A stretch of 64,000 nucleotides of DNA from Halomonas sp. LBP4 (GCF_003202205.1 NZ_PDOG01000002.1:635810-699809), one strand, 5' to 3'; positions 16,568 to 26,577 are shown, counted from the first letter of the stretch. A program made the numbers and translations. Notes: generated from the letters alone by a model not told the origin.

Positions 16568-18262
16568 TTAGTATTGCTCGGCGAAGGCCGGGGCGGCGCC
16601 ACCTGGGGCCGGGCGCTCGTCCGTGGCCTGGTGGTCGTCGTAGTCACCGACCCGCTGGCGGATGGAGTCGAAGTCGAAGCGCTGCGGGCTGGCGAGGCTC
16701 ATCAGGGTGCAGACCAGGGTGCTGGCGCCGTAGGCGGTCAGGGAGGCCAGCAGTACGGTGTAGTCGCGCAGGAAGCCGGTGGCGAAGACCAGCATGGCCA
16801 GGCCGGCCAGCACGCCGGCGATGGCGCCCAGGCGCCTGCCGCAGAAGCCGAATACCATCAGGGCGATGATGATCCCGCCACCGATGCTGGCGAGCACCTC
16901 GAAGAACAGGCCCGCTGTGCCAGCGAGCGGTACCAGCTCGAAGCGTGCGACACAGAACAGCCCCATGGCGACCAGCACCGAAGTGGTGAAGGCGGCATTG
17001 GTCACGCGATCCCAGAAGCAACTGGCGATCACCGGGAAGACGATGGCGCCCCACAGCGCGCCGACGAAGACCAGCATCACCAGGATGTCCAGGGAGAAGC
17101 TGGCGAAGACGATTCCCACCATGGTGGCGACCACCATGGTCAGCCGGCCGATCAGCAGCATGCGTTTGGGGTCCGCCTTGCCGCGGGCGATGTTCTTGCC
17201 GTAGACGTCGGCCATCATGATCGCGGAGAGCGCCGAGAGGTCCGAGTCGGCGGTGGAGGAGAGCGAGCCGATCACCAGGATGAAGAAGAGCCCGATGAAC
17301 ACCGGGGGCAGATAGCTCGATACCATCTGCGGGATCAGGTTGTTCATGTCACCGTTCATCGGCTCCATGCCGAGTGTCAGCGCCATCAGGCCGATCATGC
17401 CCAGGCCGATGACGATGGCGCCGTAGCCCACGGTGGCGGTGATGAAGGTGGGCTTGATGTGATTCTCGTTCACCGCGAACAGGCGCTGGGAGATGGTCTG
17501 GTTGCCGATGGCATAGGCCAGTACGGCCACGAAGAAGGGGGCACCCTGTTCCAGGATGGCGGTCATCGAGAAGAGGTTGGATTGTTCTGCCGTGAGGTTG
17601 TCGAGACCGGCCACCATGGCGCCGGGCCCGCCCATGGCGAACAGTACCGCCGGGATGATCACGATGGCGATGGCCATCAGCGCCACCAATTGGGCGAAGT
17701 CGGTGAGCACCGAGGCACGAAAGCCCGACCACAGGGTGTAACCGAGCACCCCGACCCCGGCGATGATCACCCCGGCCTGGAAGGAGAGCGGCGAGAGCAC
17801 GGCCACCAGGGCGCCGGCGGCCGTGAAGTTGACCATCAGGCTGATCACGCTGCCCAGTATGTTGGAGAGTGCCAGGATCAGCTGGCTCGAGGCGCCATGG
17901 CGCGCATGGATCAGCTCGCCCAGGGTGTGCGCGTTGGGCGCCAGCTTGCGGAACCGCCGGCCGAAGGGATAGATGAACAGGATCATCAGGGCGCCCCACA
18001 GGCCGTAGTGCAGCGGGCCGGAGACGCCATAGGTGTAGCCGGAGGTGGCGGCAGCGTAAAAGGAGGCCGCCCAGATCCAGGTGGCGGTCATGCTGGCCGC
18101 ACCCATGCCGAAGCCGATGCGATGGTTGGAGACCATGTAGGCGTCGGTATCTTCCTGAGGCTTGCGGATCGTCAGGGTCAGCAGGTAGGTCCCGCCGTAG
18201 AAGGCGGCGAGCAGCAGCAATACCGTCAGGGTGGAGAATTGATAGAAGTCGGGATCGTTCAC
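16568..18262 (-). CDS. Sodium:solute symporter (SSS family)
   Basis: 564 residues with about 13 hydrophobic helices and the SSS core, including T-A-T-W-I-W-A-A-S-F-Y (around residue 58-68), G-N-Q-T-I-S-Q-R-L-F-A (around 250) and S-L-S-S-T-A-D-S-D-L-S-A-L-S (around 335-348), the Na+-site region. Resemblance is closest to the urea/polyamine-type (Dur3-like) branch, but the substrate is not certain. The cytoplasmic C-tail is acidic. It is followed by a 43-residue one-helix accessory protein, forming a two-gene unit. Start ATG at 18262; the ~680 bp upstream hold no gene. Confidence 0.9.
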   Translation of the reverse strand: MNDPDFYQFSTLTVLLLLAAFYGGTYLLTLTIRKPQEDTDAYMVSNHRIGFGMGAASMTATWIWAASFYAAATSGYTYGVSGPLHYGLWGALMILFIYPFGRRFRKLAPNAHTLGELIHARHGASSQLILALSNILGSVISLMVNFTAAGALVAVLSPLSFQAGVIIAGVGVLGYTLWSGFRASVLTDFAQLVALMAIAIVIIPAVLFAMGGPGAMVAGLDNLTAEQSNLFSMTAILEQGAPFFVAVLAYAIGNQTISQRLFAVNENHIKPTFITATVGYGAIVIGLGMIGLMALTLGMEPMNGDMNNLIPQMVSSYLPPVFIGLFFILVIGSLSSTADSDLSALSAIMMADVYGKNIARGKADPKRMLLIGRLTMVVATMVGIVFASFSLDILVMLVFVGALWGAIVFPVIASCFWDRVTNAAFTTSVLVAMGLFCVARFELVPLAGTAGLFFEVLASIGGGIIIALMVFGFCGRRLGAIAGVLAGLAMLVFATGFLRDYTVLLASLTAYGASTLVCTLMSLASPQRFDFDSIRQRVGDYDDHQATDERPAPGGAAPAFAEQY

Positions 18263-18939
18263 GGATGTCCTCGCAGTGATTCAGTGCGCCGACGGTGATG
18301 CGGTCGGCACAGAGTGGAGTCTGACCATCGCGGGCGATGGCCGGCAGGGGGAGCGCTGCCCGGCGGGGGTGCGGAACGCACACCGACCCCGTGCCGATGC
18401 TGTCAGGCACTCAGCCGGGGTGACGGGCTGGCAGTCCGGCCGCAGGGCGGCCGGGGAGTGGCCTCAGGGATCGCCCTTGTCGCGCAGGGCAGCCTCTATG
18501 TCGGGCCGGGGAAACGGGCGGGAGGCAGTGCCCTCGAGGGCAGGTGTTGCCGACAAGGATTCCCTTGCTGTCGATGGCGTCATGGACATGAGCAGTCGAA
18601 CGTATCGGTGATCCGGCCACCTTGATCGGGCGTGGCCAGGGGGATTAGGTGAAATTTTTGTATACAAGGCGGTCTTGATTGTTAGCCACCTTACGATTTC
18701 CCTTCCGGCATGTCCAGGCCCCCGTCCGAGGGCGGCAACGATTCTGTCATCCAGAGCAAATAGTGTTTGACGTGCGCCCGCCAAGGGGGCATGCTGCGTG
18801 CAGTTGGTTAGCAAGTGGAACATCGCAAGCGGTCATCGAAATGCTCATAGCGTCGATCTCCCGGTGAAAGTTTCTTGTTTTACCCACTGCAACTCGGGTA
18901 TTTCCCGGCAAAATCAAACGCTATTCGAGGAATTCGATA
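18263..18939. other. Long intergenic region between the symporter and cold-shock genes
   Basis: 677 bp without a credible gene on either strand. It should contain the divergent promoters of the symporter and the cold-shock gene. Cold-shock mRNAs often have long structured 5' leaders, so the right part (about 18700-18939) may be transcribed leader. I could not identify a cold-box or a confident promoter by eye. Confidence 0.45.
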
Positions 18940-19146
18940 ATGGCTACCGGTACTGTCAAGTGGTTCAACGACACCAAGGGCTTCGGCTTCATCTCTCCGG
19001 ACGACAACGGTGACGACCTGTTCGCTCACTTCTCCGAGATCAAGGCCGAAGGCTTCAAGTCCCTGCAAGACGGTCAGAAGGTCTCCTTCGACGTCACCCA
19101 GGGCAAGAAAGGCCTCCAGGCTTCCAACATCCAGGTCATCGGCTAA
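18940..19146 (+). CDS. CspA-family cold shock protein
   Basis: 68 residues, the normal single-domain size. Contains both RNA-binding motifs: K-G-F-G-F-I (RNP1, residues 13-18) and D-L-F-A-H-F (RNP2-like, residues 26-31). It starts [11 protein letters not shown] as usual for the family. The protein binds single-stranded RNA/DNA and melts RNA structure. Start ATG 18940 is preceded by GAGGAATTCGATA. It is monocistronic and ends in a textbook intrinsic terminator. Whether it is cold-induced or constitutive cannot be told. Confidence 0.96.
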   Translation: MATGTVKWFNDTKGFGFISPDDNGDDLFAHFSEIKAEGFKSLQDGQKVSFDVTQGKKGLQASNIQVIG

Positions 19147-19189
19147 TCGCCATCCGATCTTGATGTGACTGCCTCCCGGCAGTAGAGAA

Positions 19190-19214
19190 GGGCCCGCGAA
19201 AGCGGGCCTTTTTC
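19190..19214 (+). terminator. Intrinsic terminator of the cold-shock gene
   Basis: GGCCCGC (19191-19197), loop GAAA, GCGGGCC (19202-19208), then TTTTT. Confidence 0.93.
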
Positions 19215-19323
19215 GTATGTGGCGAGGACAGTCAGCGTTATTCGATTATCGAATGGATGAATTTCTAAAAATAACTTTTTAGAATATGCGATGGCGTTCA
19301 CAATAGGCCGGTTGTCCTCCTGA

Positions 19324-21108
19324 GTGATCGGATGCCCCATGCCGCTGGATGCCTGGATTTCCCTCGTCGTCGTCATCGCTGTCTTCCCGCTGATGGCCTT
19401 CTCCCGCCTCGGCCCCGACATCATCCTGCTCGGGGCGGTGATCCTGCTGCTGACCCTGGGCGTGATCGATGCCGATCAGGCGCTGTCCGGCTTCTCCAGC
19501 AGCGGCCTGTTCACCGTGGCCTTCATGTACGTGCTGGTGACCAGCATTCGCGAGACCGGCGGCATCGACCTGATCATCCGCCATGTACTGGGGCGGCCCC
19601 GTGGCGAGGGCCGGGCGCTGGCCCGCCTGCTGCTGCCGGTGGCCTCTCTCAGCGGCTTTCTCAACAACACCCCGGTGGTCGCCACCTATATCCCGGCGGT
19701 GCTGAGCTGGAGCCGGCGCGTGGCCGTGCCGGCCCACCGCCTGCTGATGCCGCTCAGTTTCGCCTCGATCCTCGGCGGCACCATCACCCTGTTCGGCACC
19801 AGTACCAACCTGGTGGTGCATGGCCTGCTGATCGACCGTGACCCTCAGCTTGCCATGGGGCTGTTCGACATCGCCTGGGTGGGCCTGCCGGTGGCCGTGG
19901 TCGGCCTGCTATACCTGATGCTGCTGGGACCACGACTGCTCCCGGCGCGGCGGGGGGCCGAGGCGGTCTTCGAGAACCCCCGCGAGTTCACCATCGAGAT
20001 GGAAGTCGATCCCTCCGGTCCGCTGGTCGACCGCACGGTGGAGGAAGCCGGCCTGCGCCACCTTCAGGAGCTGTTCCTGGTGGAGATCGAGCGCGATGGC
20101 AACGTGGTCAGCGTGGTGGGCCCCGGAGAGCGACTCAAGGGCGGCGACCGGCTGGTCTTCGCCGGGACCAGCGAGGGCGCGGTGGAACTGCAGCAGGTGC
20201 GCGGCCTGATGCCGTCACGCCAGGGCGAATCGAGCCTGGAGAAGGACTTCAAGGAGCGCCGCCTGGTCGAGGCGGTGGTCTCCAACCAGTGCCAGTTCGT
20301 CGGCCAGCGCATTCGCGACGGCCATTTCCGTACCCTCTACGGCGCCGCCGTGCTGGCGGTGTGCCGCGGTGGCGAGCGGGTCGTCGGCAACCTGGGGCAG
20401 GTGCGCCTGCAACCCGCCGACGTGCTGCTGCTGGAGGCCCGGCCGCCCTTCATCGAACGGCATCGCCAGTCGCGGGACTTCCTGCTGATCAGCCAGGTCA
20501 ACGGGGCGGCGCGCCCGGTGCACGAGAAGGCCTGGCTGGCCTGGAGCATCCTCGGCAGCGTGGTGCTGCTGGCCACCCTGGGGGTGATGAGCCTGATGAA
20601 TGCCGCCATGCTGGGGGCGGCCCTGGCGCTGCTGACCGGCTGCTGCTCGGTGGGGGCGGCCAAGCGCGGCCTCGACGCCCAGGTGCTGCTGACAATCGCC
20701 GCTTCCTTCGGGCTAGGCGCCGCACTCGAGGCCTCGGGGGCGGCGGCCGTCCTGGCCGGTGCCGTCCTCGACCTGGCCGATGGCAACCCCTGGACGCTGC
20801 TGGTGGCGGTCTATGTGCTGGTGGCCCTGCTCACCGCCCTGGTCACCAACAATGCGGCCGCCGTGATCACCTTCCCCATCGTCATGGCCAGCGCCGACAG
20901 CCTGGGGGTCCATCCCATGCCCTTCGTGGTGGCGGTGATGTTCGCCGCCTCGGCTAGCTTCCTGACGCCGATCGGCTACCAGACCAACCTGATGGTCCAT
21001 GGCCCGGGAGGCTACCATTTCAGCGACTTCCTGCGCCTCGGCGGGCCGCTCAACCTGCTCACCGGGGCGGTGGCGCTGATGCTGATCCCGCTGATCTGGC
21101 CCTTTTGA
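19324..21108 (+). CDS. SLC13/DASS-family permease with central TrkA-C domains
   Basis: 594 residues. Two membrane halves (about 1-215 and 395-594) enclose a cytoplasmic ~170-residue region with two RCK_C/TrkA-C-like domains (G-P-L-V-D-R-T-V-E-E-A-G-L-R and Q-F-V-G-Q-R-I-R-D-G-H-F-R lines). The S-N-N-T/N-N-T-P-V-V-A motif near 115-120 and T-N-N-A-A-A-V-I-T-F-P near 510 are the paired Na+/substrate hairpins of this family. Members carry dicarboxylates, sulfate or related anions with Na+. Start is either GTG 19324 or ATG 19339; neither has a strong ribosome site. Confidence 0.9.
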   Translation: MIGCPMPLDAWISLVVVIAVFPLMAFSRLGPDIILLGAVILLLTLGVIDADQALSGFSSSGLFTVAFMYVLVTSIRETGGIDLIIRHVLGRPRGEGRALARLLLPVASLSGFLNNTPVVATYIPAVLSWSRRVAVPAHRLLMPLSFASILGGTITLFGTSTNLVVHGLLIDRDPQLAMGLFDIAWVGLPVAVVGLLYLMLLGPRLLPARRGAEAVFENPREFTIEMEVDPSGPLVDRTVEEAGLRHLQELFLVEIERDGNVVSVVGPGERLKGGDRLVFAGTSEGAVELQQVRGLMPSRQGESSLEKDFKERRLVEAVVSNQCQFVGQRIRDGHFRTLYGAAVLAVCRGGERVVGNLGQVRLQPADVLLLEARPPFIERHRQSRDFLLISQVNGAARPVHEKAWLAWSILGSVVLLATLGVMSLMNAAMLGAALALLTGCCSVGAAKRGLDAQVLLTIAASFGLGAALEASGAAAVLAGAVLDLADGNPWTLLVAVYVLVALLTALVTNNAAAVITFPIVMASADSLGVHPMPFVVAVMFAASASFLTPIGYQTNLMVHGPGGYHFSDFLRLGGPLNLLTGAVALMLIPLIWPF

Positions 21109-21196
21109 GTCGGATCGTCACCTCGCCGCCGTCCGTCGATTGCGGTAGGGTATCGGTTTTTAACCGCCTCCTTTCACTGGCCCTGGAATCGATGCC

Positions 21197-21865
21197 ATGA
21201 GCAACCCTGGTGAACTGATCATCGAGCCGCGCAGCGGCAGACCCGCCGACGCCTGTGTCTTCATCCTGCACGGCTTGGGTGCCGACGGCAGCGACTTCGA
21301 GCCGCTGGTGCCGGCGCTCCCCTTGCCCACCGACGATGCCGTGCGCTTCATCCTGCCCCATGCCCCGCGCCTGCCGGTGACCATCAACGGCGGCATGGTG
21401 ATGCCGGCCTGGTACGACATCAAGGAGATGAGCCTCGACCGCCAGATCGACGAGCCCCAGCTGATGGCCTCGGCGGAGCGCATCCAGGGGCTGATCGGCG
21501 AGCAGATCGCACAAGGTATCGACAGCCGCCGGATCATCCTCGCTGGCTTCTCCCAGGGCGGAGCGGTGGCCTACCAGGCGGCGCTCTCCTTCGCGCAACC
21601 GCTGGGCGGCCTGCTGGCCATGTCGACCTACTTCGCCACCGCTGACTCCATCGAGCTGGCCGAGGCCAACCGCGGCCTGCCCATCGAGGTACACCACGGC
21701 AGTTTCGACCCGGTGGTGCCCGAGGCACTGGGCAAGGCCGGCTTCGAACGGGTCCAGTCGCTGGGCTACCCGGCGAACTACCGCTGCTATCCCATGGCCC
21801 ATGCGGTCTGCCCACAGCAGGTCGCGGACATCGGTCAGTGGCTCTCCGAGCGGCTCGCCCACTGA
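21197..21865 (+). CDS. Carboxylesterase/phospholipase family alpha/beta hydrolase
   Basis: 222 residues, cytoplasmic. The nucleophile elbow is G-F-S-Q-G-G (Ser near residue 118). The oxyanion-loop H-G-L-G-A-D-G is at 25-31, and the acid and histidine lie in G-S-F-D-P-V-V-P (~170) and M-A-H-A-V-C (~202). This is the standard layout of the bacterial carboxylesterase family (EstB, acyl-protein-thioesterase-like). Hydrolyses short acyl esters; natural substrate unknown. The UbiA gene starts 61 bp after its stop on the same strand, so both may share a transcript. Confidence 0.92.
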   Translation: MSNPGELIIEPRSGRPADACVFILHGLGADGSDFEPLVPALPLPTDDAVRFILPHAPRLPVTINGGMVMPAWYDIKEMSLDRQIDEPQLMASAERIQGLIGEQIAQGIDSRRIILAGFSQGGAVAYQAALSFAQPLGGLLAMSTYFATADSIELAEANRGLPIEVHHGSFDPVVPEALGKAGFERVQSLGYPANYRCYPMAHAVCPQQVADIGQWLSERLAH

Positions 21866-21926
21866 ATCCTCGGACTCGGCCCGCCCGCTCGACGCCAGAG
21901 CCTCCAGCATGACGGGGACCCCCTCG

Positions 21927-22841
21927 ATGGCCACGACCCTGCACGCCTGCTGGCGCAGCACCCGTCCCAACTTCCTGGTGCTGGCACCGCTCTGCGCCGG
22001 ACTGGCGGTCACCAGCGCCTGGTTCGACGGCGCGACGCCCGCCGGGCTCGATATCCTGCTGGTGATGCTCGCCGCCGTGCTGGCCCACGCCGCGGTGAAC
22101 CTGTTCAACGAGCATCACGACTTCGTCAGCGGCCTGGACATCACCACGACGCGTACCCCCTTCTCCGGTGGCAGCGGCGCACTGCCGGAAAATCCCGCGG
22201 CCGCCGGCGCGGTGAGGCGCTCGGCGCTGTCCTGCCTGGCCGGGGTGGTGGCGATCGGCGCCTGGTTCCTGTGGCGTGCCGGGCCGGTGATGCTCCTCCA
22301 TGGCCTGATCGGCCTGGGGCTGGTGGTCGCCTACACCGGCTGGCTGACCCGACGCCCCTGGCTCTGCCTGCTGGCCCCCGGCGTGGGGTTCGGCACCCTG
22401 ATGGTGGTGGGGGGACACCAGGCGCTCACCGGAGGCTTCTCGGTCACGGCGCTGGCCGCCTCGCTGGTGCCGATGCTGCTGGTCAGCGCCCTGTTGCTGG
22501 TCAACCAGTTGCCGGACATCGAGCCCGATCGACGTGCCGGACGTCATCACCTGGCCATCGTGCTGGGCGCACGCCCTGCGGCCCGCCTGGTGGCGGCCCT
22601 GCTGCTCGCGGGCTTTGCGGTGATCCCCCTGGGCTGGCTGGGGGGCTGGCTGCCTGTGCAGGCCTGGCTGATGTGGCTGGCGGCTCCCGCCATGCTGTGG
22701 CTGGTCAGGGGGCTGTGGCGCCTGCCGGCCGAGGTGGAGGCAGGCGAGTTCTCGTCGCTGGTGCCGCTGCTGGGACTGAACGTCGCGCTGCTGCTGGGCA
22801 GCCTGGGGCTGCTCAACCTGGGGCTGTGGCTCGCGGCCTGA
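21927..22841 (+). CDS. UbiA-family prenyltransferase (MenA-like)
   Basis: 304 residues from the ATG at 21927 (GGGGA upstream); an ATG at 21909 is an alternative. Eight or nine hydrophobic helices. The first Asp-rich motif is N-L-F-N-E-H-H-D-F-V-S-G-L-D (around residues 65-78) and the second is D-I-E-P-D-R-R-A-G (around 200). These bind the prenyl diphosphate through Mg2+. The shape is like 1,4-dihydroxy-2-naphthoate prenyltransferase, but no other menaquinone genes are nearby, so the acceptor is unknown. The first motif lacks the usual N-D-x-x-D form, having E-H-H-D instead. Confidence 0.85.
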   Translation: MATTLHACWRSTRPNFLVLAPLCAGLAVTSAWFDGATPAGLDILLVMLAAVLAHAAVNLFNEHHDFVSGLDITTTRTPFSGGSGALPENPAAAGAVRRSALSCLAGVVAIGAWFLWRAGPVMLLHGLIGLGLVVAYTGWLTRRPWLCLLAPGVGFGTLMVVGGHQALTGGFSVTALAASLVPMLLVSALLLVNQLPDIEPDRRAGRHHLAIVLGARPAARLVAALLLAGFAVIPLGWLGGWLPVQAWLMWLAAPAMLWLVRGLWRLPAEVEAGEFSSLVPLLGLNVALLLGSLGLLNLGLWLAA

Positions 22842-22974
22842 CGCTGCGGCCAGGGTCGTGTCGACAGTCGCACCGGGATGCCTCGCCACCGAAGTTGGGG
22901 TACTGTAGGTCGAGAAGGCCCATCAGAGGCCGGTCGTTTTCGTCTGCAGGAAAGCCCCGGGGTAGAGACGGCGC

Positions 22975-24492
22975 ATGGATAGAGCCAGGGCAGGGCGTAG
23001 GGAAATGGGTAAGGATCGTCAGCGGGTGCGGCGTCGGTGGACGCGTGGCGCCACGGCGGTGCTCGCCCTGACGTTGATGGTCGGCGCCTCCGGTGCCTTG
23101 TTCGGCTTCTGGGCGGCACTGGGGCTCGCGGGGCTGGCGCTGGCCGTCACCCTGGTGGTGGTGCTGCGCCTCGAGGCTCGCTCCCGCCATCGGCGGCGAA
23201 GTGCCGAGGAGGGCCTCGCCGCCCGACTGCTGGCCGGCTTCCCCGGGGCGGTGATACTGGTCGACGCGGCGGGAGTGGTGGAGCAGCTCAACCCCGATTT
23301 CGAGCGCCATGCGGGCTACCCGCCCGACCAACTGCTCGGGCGGCGTGTCACCATCCTGGACGTCAAGCCGCTGCGTGGTGACCTGCAGCAGGCGTTGTCC
23401 TTCGCCACCACCCGCGGCCAGCCATGGCAAGGGGTGCTGGCCTGCCGCCGCGCCGATGGCGAGCGATGCTATCAGGACACCGTCGTGTTGCCGCTGCTCG
23501 AGGAGCCCGACGGCCGCCGACGGCTACTGCTCATCCTGCATGACGTCACCCGGACGCGCGAGCGCTACCTGCAGGACCAGGCGCTGCTCGAGCGGCTGCA
23601 GGGCACGGTGTCGCGGCTGCCCGCGGTGGTCTTCCAGACCCGCCAGGATGTCAGCGGCCGCATCGAGTTTCTCTACCTCAGCGAGGGGCTGCAGCGGCTC
23701 TGTGGCTTGAGCCCGGAAGCGGTGATGGCCGATGCCGATCGGCTGCTCATGCGGGTCCATCCCGAGGATCGCGATCAACTCACGGCGTCGATTGCCCAGT
23801 CGGCGGTGAGCCTGGAACCCTGGCGGATGGAATACCGGCTGATCGTGCCGGACGGCGTGTGCTGGCTGGAGGGCAGGGCATTGCCTCGGCGGCAGCGGGA
23901 CGGCCAGACCCTCTGGGATGGCCTGCTGATCGACATCAGCGAACGCAAGAAGGCCGAGCAGCAGGTCCAGCGCCTGATTAGTACCGACATGCTCACCGGG
24001 GCGCTCAATCGGCGCGCCTTCTTCGAGCAGGGGGAAGCCGTGCTCGCGCTTGCCGAGCGTCATGGGCGTCGGATGCCGCTGGCGATGCTCGACCTGGATC
24101 ACTTCAAGGAGCTCAATGACACCCATGGCCACGCGGCCGGCGATCTGGCGCTGCAGTCCTTCGCCATGAGTTGCCGCGACAGCCTGCGACCCTACGACCT
24201 CTTCGCCCGCATCGGTGGCGAAGAGTTTGCGGTGATGCTGATCGACAGCGAGCCCGACCAGGCACGGGAGATTCTCGAGCGGTTGCGCCAGGCGGTGGAG
24301 GCCATCGAACTGGAGGTGGATGGGGTGACGCTCCGCTTCACCGTGAGCCTCGGGATCACCGTCCTCGAGCCGGGCGGCAGCCTGGACGGGGCACTCTCCC
24401 GGGCCGATCAGGCGCTCTACCATGCCAAGCGCGAGGGTCGCAACCGCATCTGCGGCCCGGGGCCTGCCATTGCGTCCCACGGTGCAGGGTGA
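22975..24492 (+). CDS. Membrane-anchored PAS-PAS-GGDEF diguanylate cyclase
   Basis: 505 residues. Two hydrophobic segments (about 27-65), then PAS 1 (~85-200), PAS 2 with a PAC tail (~205-325, ending D-I-S-E-R-K-K-A-E), then a GGDEF domain (~335-495). The catalytic loop is R-I-G-G-E-E-F, an active variant. The inhibitory I-site R-x-x-D (R-P-Y-D) lies five residues before it, so product feedback is expected. Makes the second messenger c-di-GMP. It is monocistronic and ~100 bp before a zinc-ribbon gene. The signal sensed by the PAS domains is not evident. The start could be the later in-frame ATG (M11). Confidence 0.93.
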   Translation: MDRARAGRREMGKDRQRVRRRWTRGATAVLALTLMVGASGALFGFWAALGLAGLALAVTLVVVLRLEARSRHRRRSAEEGLAARLLAGFPGAVILVDAAGVVEQLNPDFERHAGYPPDQLLGRRVTILDVKPLRGDLQQALSFATTRGQPWQGVLACRRADGERCYQDTVVLPLLEEPDGRRRLLLILHDVTRTRERYLQDQALLERLQGTVSRLPAVVFQTRQDVSGRIEFLYLSEGLQRLCGLSPEAVMADADRLLMRVHPEDRDQLTASIAQSAVSLEPWRMEYRLIVPDGVCWLEGRALPRRQRDGQTLWDGLLIDISERKKAEQQVQRLISTDMLTGALNRRAFFEQGEAVLALAERHGRRMPLAMLDLDHFKELNDTHGHAAGDLALQSFAMSCRDSLRPYDLFARIGGEEFAVMLIDSEPDQAREILERLRQAVEAIELEVDGVTLRFTVSLGITVLEPGGSLDGALSRADQALYHAKREGRNRICGPGPAIASHGAG

Positions 24493-24590
24493 CGCGGCCG
24501 GATCGGTGTGCATGCCTTGCAGGGCCCGGGATAACCCCCGAGACTGGACAAGAGGTCTTCGTTTCCCGCCGTTGCATGGAGGAGCCGAGC

Positions 24591-24815
24591 ATGCCCGATC
24601 TTTCCACCGATTTCCGATTGCCGGTGGCCTGTCCCAACTGTGGCAGCCACCGCATGCGGGTCTCCCAGGTGAAGAATCCCGACGACAAGGTGTTCTGTGC
24701 CTCCTGCAAGCGCTACGTCTGCCTCTATCACGAGGCCGAGACCGTGCTGCAGCAGGGGCCGGGCAGCGATAGTGAAGCGTTGATCGAGAAGGCCGCCAAC
24801 ACCCCCTCCGGCTGA
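24591..24815 (+). CDS. Small zinc-ribbon protein
   Basis: 74 residues from ATG 24591 with GGAGGAG close upstream. It contains C-P-N-C-G-S-H (residues 14-20) and C-A-S-C-K-R-Y-V-C (residues ~36-44), two CxxC knuckles forming a zinc ribbon. The remainder is short and acidic. No DNA-binding or enzymatic domain is visible. Such proteins are usually nucleic-acid or protein adaptors. I do not recognise a named family. Confidence 0.8.
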   Translation: MPDLSTDFRLPVACPNCGSHRMRVSQVKNPDDKVFCASCKRYVCLYHEAETVLQQGPGSDSEALIEKAANTPSG

Positions 24816-24927
24816 CCCGACGGGATGTCGGCTCGTGTCGCGCCTGGCGGCGGTGGCCCTGTGGGGGCTGGCCTGACAACCGGATCGCAGGCGTCGCGAT
24901 GTCAGGCCGGCCCCGGGGCTCTCTCGA

Positions 24928-26346
24928 CTACAGCATCTCCTCTCCGGCCAGCGCCAGCCGCGAGCGCTCGACGCTCTTGAGGGTGACGTGACCGGCGTGG
25001 GGCCAGTCGCGGAAGCGCTGGACCACCGCCGCCATGCCGCAGGTGTTGGCGGTCAGGTAGGGGGTGTCGATCTGGCCGACATTGCCCAGGCAGACGATCT
25101 TGGTGTTCCGCCCGGCCCGGGTAACCAGCGACTTGAGCTGCTTGGGCGTGAAGTTCTGTGCCTCGTCGATGATCAGGAAGGTGTCGTTGAGGGTGCGGCC
25201 GCGCATGAACCCGGGGGCGCGGATCTGCACCCGAGAGCCGAGCAGCTGACGGGTGGCGCCGTTCTCCCAGCTGCTCCCGCCATCCTCGTCGCGCAGCAGG
25301 TTGTCCATGTTGTCGTGGAAGGCGCCCATCCAGGGCGACATCTTCTCCTCCTCGGTGCCGGGCAGGTAACCGATGTCCTCGCTCATGGAGATCGGTGCCC
25401 GGGTAAAGACGATGCGCTCGAAGCGCTTGCTGTCCAGGGTCTGCTGGAAGGCGGCGGCCAGGGTCATGAAGGTCTTGCCGGTACCGGCGCTGCCGGCGAT
25501 GGTCACCAGGTCGATGTCATCGTCCATCAGCAGGTTGAGGGTGAAGTTCTGGCGGCTGTCGTGGGCGTGCACGCCCCACACGCTGGCCTTGTGCCGGTAG
25601 TTGGTAAGCAGCTGGAGCCGTGCGTGTTGAGGGGCGAGCTCGCGTACGATGGCCTCGAAGGCGGCGCCGTTGTCGTCGTCGGAGACCAGCATGCCCGCAT
25701 GCCAGTCGCTCGGCATCCGGCCGGTCAGATGGTAGAAGGTGTGATGATCGATACGTTCCACCTCGACATCCACCTCGAGCGCCTCCCAGGGGCCGTTGCC
25801 GCCGCTGTCCGCATCGGGGTAGATCTGCACACCCTCGATCATGGTGTCGCTGTCGCTGAAGGCGCGGTCGGTCAGGTAGTCCTCCACCGGCACCCGCAGG
25901 GCTGCGGCCTTGACGCGCAGGTTGATGTCCTTGGTGACCAGGATCACCGAGGCGTCGGGGCGCTCGTCGCGCAGCCGGCAGGTCTCGGCCAGCAGACGGT
26001 TGTCGGGGCTGTCCTCCAGGTGGTCGAGGGTGAGGGTTTCCGGCTCGGGATAGCACAGGAAGCGCAGCCGCCCCAGTGACTCGCCGCCGGCGCGGGGAAT
26101 GGGGATGCCACGCTGAATCTCGTCGAAGGAGACCTGGTTGGTCAGGTCGGAGAGGGTGCGGCTGACCTGGCGGGCGGTGCGGGCGATCTCGCGCAGGCCG
26201 TTCTTGTGCTTGTCGAGTTCCTCGAGGACGATCATGGGGATGACCACCTCGTGCTCCTCGAACTGGTAGATGGCAGCGGGGTCGTGGAGCAGGACATTGG
26301 TGTCCAGCACGTAGAGCCGCTTGGCTTTCTTGTCGAGTCGTACCAT
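24928..26346 (-). CDS. PhoH family PIN-ATPase (PhoH2/YlaK type)
   Basis: 472 residues from ATG 26346 (CAGGAG ~9 nt upstream). The longer frame's extra N-terminus is not needed. An N-terminal PIN nuclease domain (about 8-145, V-L-D-T-N-V-L-L-H-D at 10-19 and later conserved acids) is followed by a PhoH P-loop ATPase. Walker A is G-S-A-G-T-G-K-T (around 262-269) and Walker B is I-I-D-E-A-Q-N (around 383-389). Known PIN-PhoH proteins are ATP-dependent RNA helicase/RNases. Monocistronic; the 230 bp upstream contain short palindromes (GTCATATGAC at 26401-26410; ACTGGCCA/TGGCCAGT at 26416 and 26448). Confidence 0.92.
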   Translation of the reverse strand: MVRLDKKAKRLYVLDTNVLLHDPAAIYQFEEHEVVIPMIVLEELDKHKNGLREIARTARQVSRTLSDLTNQVSFDEIQRGIPIPRAGGESLGRLRFLCYPEPETLTLDHLEDSPDNRLLAETCRLRDERPDASVILVTKDINLRVKAAALRVPVEDYLTDRAFSDSDTMIEGVQIYPDADSGGNGPWEALEVDVEVERIDHHTFYHLTGRMPSDWHAGMLVSDDDNGAAFEAIVRELAPQHARLQLLTNYRHKASVWGVHAHDSRQNFTLNLLMDDDIDLVTIAGSAGTGKTFMTLAAAFQQTLDSKRFERIVFTRAPISMSEDIGYLPGTEEEKMSPWMGAFHDNMDNLLRDEDGGSSWENGATRQLLGSRVQIRAPGFMRGRTLNDTFLIIDEAQNFTPKQLKSLVTRAGRNTKIVCLGNVGQIDTPYLTANTCGMAAVVQRFRDWPHAGHVTLKSVERSRLALAGEEML

Positions 26347-26577
26347 CGGGCAGCGCTCCTGAGTAGACGGCACTTTCGACACTGGCACTGACACCTGACC
26401 GTCATATGACAGCAGACTGGCCATCTTATGGCAGCATGGCTTCCCTGTGGCCAGTGTCACCTGCGTGGGCTGGGGCCTCCTCTGTGGCAATGTTATGAAT
26501 CTTTGACCTTAGCATGCCGACTCCGCTCCCGGCCTACCGTCGAGGCCTTCAACGCTACGCCGATACGGGAGCCCGCC

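Noticed and set aside
18464..18823. 119-residue minus-strand protein in the gap before the cold-shock gene
   Set aside because: No ribosome site, no family features, and erratic composition; the region more likely holds promoters and a leader.
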